The notes under the pieces: generated by a model | The model's database searches: none | The model's input: only the letters and a program-made list of their open reading frames with translations | What the model was told of the DNA's origin: nothing | Shown: positions 1 to 5,066 of the stretch, piece by piece | How the letters are laid out: each line of letters begins with the position of its first letter | How positions within the stretch are numbered: position 1 is the stretch's first letter | NCBI GenBank assembly: GCA_003641675.1 | Contig: QNBI01000181.1 | Coordinates: 1 to 5,097 of the forward strand | Direction: 5' to 3' | Length of the DNA stretch: 5,097 bases | DNA from: Spirochaetota bacterium | Lineage (GTDB): Bacteria > Spirochaetota > Spirochaetia > SZUA-6 | Position numbers and translations under genes: made by a program

Positions 1-314
1 AGGTTTGTTTTGCCGATCATTACGGCACCTCTGTCTATTAGTTTTTTTACCGCTGTTGCGGTGTAGGTAGAATTAAAATTGGAAAGTATTTTAGAACCGC
101 AGGTAAGATTAAATGATTTAACAGCGATGTTGTCCTTAACAGCAAAGGGAATGCCGGAAAGATTGCCCTTTACTTCGGGCTTACCGGATAATTTGAGCCC
201 CTTTCCGGGGTCAAATTCCAGAAAACTGCCTATTTTCTTATCGAGTAAGGCAATACTGTCCATCCACTTATTAAATTTATCAGGATTAGATAATATTTTA
301 TCCCATTCGGGCAT
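1..314 (-). CDS. gatA: GatA N-terminus: Asp-tRNA(Asn)/Glu-tRNA(Gln) amidotransferase subunit A (partial)
   Basis: GatA is the amidase subunit of the cytoplasmic GatCAB complex. It releases ammonia from glutamine, and GatB uses that ammonia to convert misacylated Glu-tRNA(Gln) or Asp-tRNA(Asn) to the correct form. My own translation of the minus strand gives 104 complete codons before the window edge. They include GIPFAVKDNI (residues 54-63), which carries the amidase-signature catalytic lysine K60, then LTCGSKIL (70-77) and GAVMIGKTN (96-104), all typical of GatA. The Ser-cisSer-Ser part of the catalytic site lies beyond the edge. The ATG at 314 is preceded by AGAGG at a suitable distance, and gatC ends 26 bases upstream, so the two are probably co-transcribed. 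The segment before K60 is about 20 residues shorter than in Bacillus subtilis GatA, and the usual first helix is poorly matched. Confidence 0.93.
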   Translation of the reverse strand, partial: MPEWDKILSNPDKFNKWMDSIALLDKKIGSFLEFDPGKGLKLSGKPEVKGNLSGIPFAVKDNIAVKSFNLTCGSKILSNFNSTYTATAVKKLIDRGAVMIGKTN

Positions 315-340
315 GGTATTTTTCCTCTTAAAGATTTATT

Positions 341-640
341 TTAAAGTACATTAGGAATAACAATAAAACGGTCTTCCATTTCCGGAGCGTTTTTGAGTAT
401 ATCTTCCGGGGCAGATTTATTGTCTGGGAGTTCGTCTTTCCTTAGCCGGTTGTCTTTAAGCAGAGCATGCGTGGTCGGCTCAAGTTCTTTAACGTCCACT
501 TCTTTCATTTTCTCAAAGTATTCAAGCATCTGCGAGACAGCTTTTTCTAATTCATTAGTTTCTGTTTCGGACAGTTTAAGACGAGCCATCTGTGCTGTTA
601 TATACAGTTCGTTTTTATCCATGTGCCTGACATTAAACAC
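341..640 (-). CDS. gatC: GatC: Asp-tRNA(Asn)/Glu-tRNA(Gln) amidotransferase subunit C
   Basis: GatC is the small subunit that wraps around and stabilises GatA in GatCAB. The family pattern is clear: ITAQMARLKLSETE near the start, a helical MLEYFEKMKEVD segment, the conserved EPTTHAL, then LRKDE, LKNAPE and a C-terminal RFIVIPNVL. The length of 93-99 residues is normal. Two starts are possible. GTG at 640 has AAGGA (647-651) six bases upstream and is preferred. ATG at 622 gives a protein starting MDKNELYITAQ, closer to typical GatC, but has only a weak AGG three bases upstream. A TTGACA element overlapping the upstream leader (632-660) would favour the ATG if it is a working promoter. gatA follows 26 bases downstream on the same strand, giving a gatCA order. 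gatB is not in view. Confidence 0.93.
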   Translation of the reverse strand: MFNVRHMDKNELYITAQMARLKLSETETNELEKAVSQMLEYFEKMKEVDVKELEPTTHALLKDNRLRKDELPDNKSAPEDILKNAPEMEDRFIVIPNVL

Positions 641-660
641 AGGAGTTCCTTATATGTCAA
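632..660 (-). promoter_or_regulatory. Possible sigma-70-type promoter for gatCA
   Basis: The minus strand has a perfect TTGACA (655-660), a 17-base spacer and TTTAAT (632-637), one mismatch from TATAAT. Transcription would start near 625, inside the GTG-initiated reading frame and only a few bases before the ATG at 622. If real, gatC mRNA would be nearly leaderless and start at that ATG. In AT-rich DNA such matches can occur by chance, and a more distal promoter could serve the GTG start instead. Confidence 0.4.
647..651 (-). promoter_or_regulatory. Shine-Dalgarno supporting the GTG start of gatC
   Basis: The minus strand reads AAGGA here, six bases before the GTG at 640. This is the best-placed ribosome-binding site for gatC. 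It is the reason for choosing the GTG over the in-frame ATG at 622, whose upstream bases offer only AGG at three bases. Confidence 0.55.
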
Positions 661-694
661 GACATTAACTAAAAACTTAAAAAAAAGAAAGTGC

Positions 695-724
695 TTGACT
701 CATATGGAAAACAGGTCTTATATT
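695..724 (+). promoter_or_regulatory. Weaker second plus-strand promoter candidate
   Basis: TTGACT (695-700) is followed after 18 bases by TATATT (719-724). It faces the glycoside hydrolase gene and would give a 5' leader of about 130 bases. It has a poorer -10 box and a longer spacer than the candidate at 810-837, and the surrounding DNA is AT-rich, so it may be chance. The rest of the 641-861 intergenic region shows no clear hairpin, terminator or small gene. Confidence 0.25.
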
Positions 725-809
725 TTTTAATATGCTTTTTATTTAAGTCTTGGAATGTGAGCTGAATTAAGGTGATATTGGTATAAAAAATCCGGAAAAG
801 AAAAATAAT

Positions 810-837
810 TTGACTCCTGAAATTTGAATGGTACAAT
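810..837 (+). promoter_or_regulatory. Sigma-70-type promoter of the glycoside hydrolase gene
   Basis: TTGACT (810-815), a 16-base spacer and TACAAT (832-837) each differ from the consensus hexamers by a single base. The predicted transcription start is near 844. That leaves a leader of under 20 bases, just enough to hold the AAGGAG ribosome-binding site at 851-856. The leader is too short for a riboswitch or attenuator, so any regulation would be at the promoter. No obvious inverted-repeat operator is seen. Confidence 0.75.
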
Positions 838-861
838 AATTCATGTGCATAAGGAGAAATT

Positions 862-2283
862 GTGGCAAAAAAAGAATTTCCTAAGGTTCATTTTTATGAT
901 CAGGATCTTATCGATATGTACGACAGCACATGGCGATGGTTCGATGATTTTGTAAAAAAAGGAAATGAAAAAAATGGCTTTGCATCAAAATATCTAAACT
1001 ATCCACAGAATAATGTAATTAATCAGTTTGATGCGTGTTTCTTAAGTTTTTCTCTGGTTTACAGTAACAGGAATTTCCCTGTTATCTCTCTTTTGGATAA
1101 CTTTTATGCCAAACAGGAAGAAGACGGTGCTATCCGCGGCGAGTATATGGAGAGGGACGGAAGAGCTGTTTTTGCAGAGGATAACCCGGAGGGTGTCTTG
1201 CCTCCTCTATTTGCATGGGCAGAGTATAATATATACCACAAGCTGGGTTTAAAAAAACGTGTGCGTGAAATCATGCCTGTGCTGGAAAAATACTTTTCCT
1301 GGATAGAGAAAACTTTCAGAAAGGAGAACGGACTTTATTCCGTACCGTTATCTGCAACTATGATGGTGAATGCACCGCGGGAGGGTATGGTATATCCAAT
1401 AGACTTTAATGCTCAGGTTGCGGTTACAGCTCTGTACATGTCCGCTTTGGGTGAGATATTAAACGATAAAGAGATAAGCTACAGGTATAAAAGAGCGTTT
1501 TTTTCTATAAAAACAAGAATTAATACGAAAATGTGGAACCGGGAGGACGGTTTTTACTATGACCTGGACAGGTCCGAGAATCAGATCCGTGTTAAAACTA
1601 TCGCATCTTTCTGGACTCTTCTTGCGGAAATACCGAATGAGGAGAGATCTGACGGACTTATAGGGCATTTAACAAACCCGGAAGAGTTTGCAGTGGATAA
1701 TCCTGTACCTACAATTTCTGCGGATGAGTCCATGTATGATAAATTCGGGGAAGGCTTTAGAGGGTCTGTTGTACCGCCCTTTAACTATATGGTTATTAAG
1801 GGACTGGAAAAGTACGGCAAGTTCGATTTAGCCAGGGAATTTTCATTAAGACACCTCTATTCTGTTCTGGATGCGCTTCATCCGGAGGAAGGCGGGAAAG
1901 GGGCATTGTGGGAAGCATATGCGCCACAGCATGAGGGTCCTGCGAAGTGGTCGGGAAATAAAAATTTTCCCCGGCCCATGTTTTTAACCTATGCCGCCCT
2001 ATCTACGGTAACTCTGATAATAGAAAATATTCTGGGATTATACATATCTCTTCCAAGAAAAACCGTGGACTGGACGATACCGACTCTTGAAATAATGGGA
2101 ATAGAGAATCTCGAGTTAAAGAGGAATATGATAACTATTCTTAGCAATAAAAGCGGCAGAGGCTGGGAAATCCGGCTTAAATCGGAAAAGCTCTACTATC
2201 TTACCATAAATATTCTGGATTCAAAGAAAAAGACGCTTCCTATTCCTTCGGGAAAGTGTTCTATTTTAATAGATAAACTATAA
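862..2283 (+). CDS. (alpha/alpha)6-barrel glycoside hydrolase-like protein, GH63/GH37 or mannosylglycerate-hydrolase type
   Basis: This 473-residue protein has no signal peptide or membrane segment and should be cytoplasmic. GH63/GH37-type landmarks appear in order: an aromatic N-terminal segment, PPLFAWAEY (114-122), DFNAQ (181-185), MWNREDGFYYDLD (224-236), GHLTNPEEF (268-276), FRGSVVPPFNYMVIKGLEKYG (299-319), LWEAYAPQ (349-356) and a small beta-rich tail (about 395-473). Known relatives hydrolyse trehalose, glucosylated glycans or the solutes mannosylglycerate and glucosylglycerate. The substrate here cannot be told from sequence. E351 in WEAYAP fits the usual catalytic base. The motif that normally reads SGMDN-PR appears as SATMMVNAPR (164-173), with V169 where the catalytic Asp is expected, so activity is uncertain. 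The GTG start is set by AAGGAG five bases upstream and a strong promoter at 810-837. It is transcribed alone, diverging from gatC and overlapping recR tail to tail. Confidence 0.8.
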   Translation: MAKKEFPKVHFYDQDLIDMYDSTWRWFDDFVKKGNEKNGFASKYLNYPQNNVINQFDACFLSFSLVYSNRNFPVISLLDNFYAKQEEDGAIRGEYMERDGRAVFAEDNPEGVLPPLFAWAEYNIYHKLGLKKRVREIMPVLEKYFSWIEKTFRKENGLYSVPLSATMMVNAPREGMVYPIDFNAQVAVTALYMSALGEILNDKEISYRYKRAFFSIKTRINTKMWNREDGFYYDLDRSENQIRVKTIASFWTLLAEIPNEERSDGLIGHLTNPEEFAVDNPVPTISADESMYDKFGEGFRGSVVPPFNYMVIKGLEKYGKFDLAREFSLRHLYSVLDALHPEEGGKGALWEAYAPQHEGPAKWSGNKNFPRPMFLTYAALSTVTLIIENILGLYISLPRKTVDWTIPTLEIMGIENLELKRNMITILSNKSGRGWEIRLKSEKLYYLTINILDSKKKTLPIPSGKCSILIDKL

Positions 2284-2874
2284 TTTATTTCTACCCTGAA
2301 AAGCTCTGGCAAGGGTTAGTCTGTCCGTGTATTCCAGGTCACCCCCTACCGGAATCCCCAGGGCAAGGCGCGTTAGTATTATACCGTCTCCTTTTACCTG
2401 TTTAACGAGACCGGCAATATACTGTGCGGTTGTTTCGCCCTCTACTGTGGGATTGGTGGCGATTATCACTTCTCGTATATCATTTTCCCGTACACGTTCT
2501 ATTAACTCTTTTATCCTTATATCCTGCGGGCCTATCCCGTCTATCGGAGACAGAGCACCCATTAAAACATGGTACAGACCGTTGTACTCGTTAGTTGTTT
2601 CGATTGTAGTAATGTCCTTAGGCGATTCCACAACGCATATTGTATACCTGTCTCTGTTTGTGTCCGTACATATACTGCACGGGTCTTCCTCTGTATAGTT
2701 TCCGCATATGCTGCAGGTTTTTATTTTTAACTTGAGGTTTTTTATGTTATCGGCGAGAGTTTTCGAATAGCTGCGGTCTGCAGACAGCAGATAGTATGCT
2801 ATACGGGAAGCGCTTTTTTTGCCAATACCGGGAAGTTTTGCAAGGTTTTCTATAAGAATTTCAAGGGCATTCAT
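2278..2874 (-). CDS. recR: RecR recombination mediator protein
   Basis: RecR works with RecO (and RecF) to load RecA onto SSB-coated single-stranded DNA at gaps during recombinational repair. All family parts are present in the 198-residue product. An N-terminal helix-hairpin-helix has LAKLPGIGKKSASRIAYYL (11-29). A four-cysteine zinc motif uses C54, C57, C66 and C69. A Toprim domain begins at CVVESPKDI (80-88, with E83) and runs through ATNPTVEGETTA (139-150). The C-terminal GIPVGGDLEYTD (173-184) is the Walker-B-like RecR signature. Length is normal. The ATG at 2874 lies 18 bases after the ybaB stop, with AGGTG about 11 bases upstream. It is the last gene of the dnaX-ybaB-recR operon, and its TAG stop overlaps the end of the convergent glycoside hydrolase gene. 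Confidence 0.97.
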   Translation of the reverse strand: MNALEILIENLAKLPGIGKKSASRIAYYLLSADRSYSKTLADNIKNLKLKIKTCSICGNYTEEDPCSICTDTNRDRYTICVVESPKDITTIETTNEYNGLYHVLMGALSPIDGIGPQDIRIKELIERVRENDIREVIIATNPTVEGETTAQYIAGLVKQVKGDGIILTRLALGIPVGGDLEYTDRLTLARAFQGRNKL

Positions 2875-2892
2875 TTAGCGGGTTTCACCTGT

Positions 2893-3210
2893 CTAAAGTC
2901 CCATTAGGCCGGGTGGCAGATTAAGTCCGCCTGTGAGAGAAGACATTTCTTCCCGAATTTTTTCCTTTATTTTAAACATGGCATCTGTAAATGCTGCCAG
3001 CACTAAGTCTTCCAGCATCTGTATATCTTCCGGATCAACTGCCTCTTTTGATATTTTTACCGAAAGTACTTGCATTTGGCCGTTCAACTCTACACTGACC
3101 ATATCGCCGCCGGATGTTCCCAGTGCGGAAATGTGTTTAAGTTTTTCCTGTATCTCGCCCATTTTACCCTGAAGGTCCTGAAACTGTTTTAAGAAATCAA
3201 ACGGATTCAT
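2893..3210 (-). CDS. ybaB: YbaB/EbfC family nucleoid-associated DNA-binding protein
   Basis: This 105-residue protein belongs to the YbaB/EbfC family, small dimeric DNA-binding proteins of the nucleoid. The Borrelia member EbfC binds operator DNA of erp genes and is a global nucleoid protein. Visible family features are the N-terminal helix FLKQFQDLQGKMGEIQEKL (6-24), a central beta region with GGDMVSVELNGQMQVLSVKIS (34-54), a DPEDIQMLEDLVLAAFTDAMFKIKE helix (59-83) and the Gly/Pro-rich tail GLNLPPGLMGL. The start is one base after the dnaX stop. Its Shine-Dalgarno AAGGGAG lies within the last codons of dnaX, implying translational coupling. The conserved place between dnaX and recR suggests a role close to replication and repair, but the exact role is not known from sequence. 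Confidence 0.95.
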   Translation of the reverse strand: MNPFDFLKQFQDLQGKMGEIQEKLKHISALGTSGGDMVSVELNGQMQVLSVKISKEAVDPEDIQMLEDLVLAAFTDAMFKIKEKIREEMSSLTGGLNLPPGLMGL

Positions 3211-3211
3211 A

Positions 3212-4813
3212 CTAATCTCCCTTTACTATTTCTCCCCTGAATATTCTCTGAAGCATCTTTACACGTTCATCATTAAGGGCTTTGCGTTCGGCGCTTTCCG
3301 TGTTAAATACAACATCGATAACGTAACTTTTGTTTAAAGAATTTTTAAGTTTTTCTGCTATAAATTCCCTGTCTTTAATAACCATCTCACCGGAAAATCT
3401 GTCTTTGACGTCGTATAGAAGAATAATTCTGTTTTCTTTTATATTTAGAGACAGCACTTTATCAAGGGCAGATGCAAGTGTAAGCCGCTCTTTTTTTACC
3501 GCTTTTATGACTTTTGACAGGAAATCTGACTCTGTTGTTTCTCCGGATTTACCGGAAGCCTCTGCCTGTTCACCGTGTGCAATGTTTTCGGGTTCGCTGC
3601 CTGTTGTGGTTTTTGATGTTTTCACTTTTTCCGATAAATTTTGTGAAAGCGATATTTTTCCCGTTCCGGAGGGCAATAATTCCTTCTTTAGGGTCTCAAC
3701 CCTGTTAATAATTTCCTCCTGGGTAATAAGATGGTTAAGCCTTGATAAGCGTGTTAAAACGAGTTCAAGTTCGAACCTCTGGTTTACTGTGTAGCGAAGT
3801 TTTCTATAGAGATCCAGAAGAATCTCAGTTGCCTTCTCGAGCTGTTCGGAGGAAAACAGCTGTACAATATTTGCAGGAATGCTCTCTCTGGAGAATCCTG
3901 TTATTGCCTCTTTATCTATTCCAAGTTTTAAAAAGAGAAGCGCCCTAAAGTACTCTGTAAGGTCTATAACGAATTGGTCAATGGATATTCCGCTGGTAAT
4001 TATTTTATTCGAATACTCCAGTATTTCACCTGCTTCCTCTTTTCCCATAAGCTCGGTTAATCTATTCATTTCTGTTATACCCACGGTACCGAGCTTTTCT
4101 TTTATATTCTGCATGGTAACAGAACCCTCGGAAAAAGAGACAACCTGGTCGAAAATTGTGTATGCATCCCTTAGAGAACCTGTTGCCTCCTTTGCTATCC
4201 AGAGGAGGGCTTCATGGTTTATCTTTATATTGGACTCATCCGCAACTTGCTTAAGCTTTTTAATGATGTCGTCTATTGAGATAAGGCGGAATCTGTACTG
4301 CTGACATCTCGACTTTATAGTAGCAGGGACTTTATGAATTTCTGTTGTTGCAAAAATAAAGACTATATACGGAGGCGGTTCTTCTATGGTTTTAAGAAGC
4401 GCATTAAAGGCGCTGTTGGAGAGCATATGTACTTCGTCGATTATATATATCTTATAACGGGAGCTGTTCGGAGCAAATAGAACCTCGTCCTTTATCTCTC
4501 TTATATCATTTACACCTGTATTGGAGGCTCCGTCTATCTCTATAACGTCCAGAGAATTTCCGGCTGCAATTTCTCTGCATGAGTTGCACTTGCCGCAGGG
4601 ATTGGGAGTCGGGCCTTTTTCACAGTTAAGCGATTTGGCAAGTATTCTGGCTGCAGAAGTTTTTCCTACGCCTCGCGGTCCGGAGAAAAGATACGCATGG
4701 GCAATTCGTTTCTGTTCTATGGAATTCTTTAATGTTGTAATTATGAATTCCTGCCCTACGAGTTCATCGAAGACCTGAGGACGTTTTCTTGTCGCTGTTA
4801 CTTCATATGTCAT
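3212..4813 (-). CDS. dnaX: DNA polymerase III subunit gamma/tau (clamp loader)
   Basis: DnaX is the AAA+ motor of the clamp loader that places the sliding clamp on primed DNA. Visible motifs in the 533 residues are Walker A GPRGVGKT (45-52), a zinc module with C64, C73, C76 and C79 in the same spacing as E. coli DnaX, Walker B IIDEVHM (124-130), the sensor-1 region FATTE (154-158), the SRC arginine-finger motif (168-170) and the sensor-2 segment GSLRDA (212-217). The oligomerisation domain III runs to about 375. A low-complexity Ser/Thr/Gly/Glu linker (about 380-430) leads to a C-terminal domain (about 430-533), expected to contact the polymerase as in tau. The protein is shorter than E. coli tau (643). 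The N-terminus YEVTATRKRP is spirochaete-like. The ATG at 4813 follows AAAGGGG by nine bases, inside the SRP RNA 3' end. An A7 run at 3491-3497 may allow a shorter gamma-like form. Confidence 0.98.
   Translation of the reverse strand: MTYEVTATRKRPQVFDELVGQEFIITTLKNSIEQKRIAHAYLFSGPRGVGKTSAARILAKSLNCEKGPTPNPCGKCNSCREIAAGNSLDVIEIDGASNTGVNDIREIKDEVLFAPNSSRYKIYIIDEVHMLSNSAFNALLKTIEEPPPYIVFIFATTEIHKVPATIKSRCQQYRFRLISIDDIIKKLKQVADESNIKINHEALLWIAKEATGSLRDAYTIFDQVVSFSEGSVTMQNIKEKLGTVGITEMNRLTELMGKEEAGEILEYSNKIITSGISIDQFVIDLTEYFRALLFLKLGIDKEAITGFSRESIPANIVQLFSSEQLEKATEILLDLYRKLRYTVNQRFELELVLTRLSRLNHLITQEEIINRVETLKKELLPSGTGKISLSQNLSEKVKTSKTTTGSEPENIAHGEQAEASGKSGETTESDFLSKVIKAVKKERLTLASALDKVLSLNIKENRIILLYDVKDRFSGEMVIKDREFIAEKLKNSLNKSYVIDVVFNTESAERKALNDERVKMLQRIFRGEIVKGD
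3491..3497 (-). other. A7 slippery run in dnaX (candidate frameshift or slippage site)
   Basis: Codons 439-441 of dnaX read GTA AAA AAA, giving the heptamer A AAA AAA in the register needed for tandem -1 slippage. It is the longest A run I found in the gene. After a -1 shift at codon 441, nine further codons are read before a TGA at 3462-3464, giving a product of about 450 residues. Loss of one A also reaches a stop soon after. The site sits at the start of the C-terminal domain, just past the linker. No strong upstream Shine-Dalgarno-like stimulator is seen, and the downstream hairpin potential is weak and imperfect. Confidence 0.4.
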
Positions 4814-4822
4814 AATTTTAAA

Positions 4823-4829
4823 CCCCTTT
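4823..4829 (-). promoter_or_regulatory. dnaX Shine-Dalgarno embedded in the SRP RNA closing helix
   Basis: The minus strand reads AAAGGGG here, nine bases before the dnaX ATG. The same seven bases form part of the 3' strand of the terminal helix of the SRP RNA, where they pair with CUCCUUU (4939-4945). Ribosome access to dnaX and folding of the SRP RNA 3' end should therefore compete on an unprocessed transcript. Confidence 0.7.
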
Positions 4830-4945
4830 AGCGAGGTTAAGCGTTCTGCGGCTCATTAGCAATTCACTTACCGCTGCTACCTTCCGGTCCTGACGGGGTT
4901 GGGCGAACGCCAATAGCGCAGCGCCTAACCTTAATGCTAAAGGAG
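4823..4945 (-). ncRNA. ffs: Signal recognition particle RNA (small, 4.5S-like)
   Basis: The RNA partners with Ffh to target membrane and secreted proteins during translation. The diagnostic domain IV is seen on the minus strand: CAGGACC, a GGAA tetraloop (4882-4885) and GGUAGCAGCGG, the bacterial SRP core that binds the Ffh M domain. Outer helices confirm the ends. CUCCUUUAGC pairs with GCUAAAGGGG (4936-4945 with 4823-4832; one G-U). AGGUUAGGCG pairs with CGCUUAACCU (4922-4931 with 4834-4843; one G-U). CUGCG then pairs with CGCAG further in. At about 120 bases it is the short form without an Alu domain. It begins 3 bases after tRNA-Ser and runs into the dnaX leader, so it is probably cut from a longer transcript. 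Exact mature ends are inferred from pairing only. Confidence 0.95.
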
Positions 4946-4948
4946 TAA

Positions 4949-5036
4949 CGGAGAGAGCGGGGTTCGAACCCGCGGTACCCTGTTGGGGTACACACGCTTT
5001 CCAAGCGTGCACCTTCGGCCTCTCGGTCATCTCTCC
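4949..5036 (-). tRNA. tRNA-Ser(GGA)
   Basis: A complete class II cloverleaf is visible on the minus strand. The acceptor strands GGAGAGA (5030-5036) and TCTCTCC (4950-4956) pair fully, with discriminator G at 4949. The anticodon stem CACGC/GCGTG encloses the loop TTGGAAA with anticodon GGA (5000-5002), which reads UCC and UCU serine codons. A long variable arm TACCC-caaca-GGGTA is characteristic of tRNA-Ser. The T arm is GCGGG-TTCGAAC-CCCGC. CCA is not encoded and must be added after transcription. It lies directly upstream of the SRP RNA, as in the Bacillus subtilis tRNA-Ser, SRP RNA, dnaX arrangement. Confidence 0.97.
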
Positions 5037-5066
5037 AAATCCCTTTTTAAAAAAACATGTATAAAA

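Noticed and set aside
79..354. A 91-codon plus-strand open frame opposite gatA, and a similar one at 393-668 opposite gatC
   Set aside because: Both are antisense shadows of amidotransferase genes whose family motifs are clear on the minus strand.
641..861. Search for a riboswitch, small gene or mobile-element trace in the divergent intergenic region
   Set aside because: Only promoter-like hexamers and AT-rich DNA are seen, with no long inverted repeat, direct repeat or open frame with a ribosome site.
3448..3490. Downstream stimulatory hairpin for the dnaX A7 site
   Set aside because: Only short, interrupted pairing (GAG/CUC, GGC/GCU, ACUU/AAGU) with a large loop can be drawn, too weak to claim as a feature.
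3330..3794. A 154-codon plus-strand open frame antisense to dnaX, and other plus-strand frames inside dnaX
   Set aside because: They are Ser/Phe-rich shadow frames opposite a strongly supported gene. They have no convincing start context and no recognisable domain.
4818..5030. A 70-codon minus-strand open frame (MTERPKVHAWK...) over the tRNA and SRP RNA region
   Set aside because: It is read straight through tRNA-Ser(GGA) and the SRP RNA. Its GTAGSNPALS stretch is the typical false translation of a T arm, and there is no ribosome-binding site or protein family match.
5037..5066. T-run and A-run spacer between the two tRNAs as a possible terminator or promoter
   Set aside because: There is no GC-rich hairpin before the T run on the minus strand and no paired -35/-10 hexamers. 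It reads as an AT-rich tRNA spacer.
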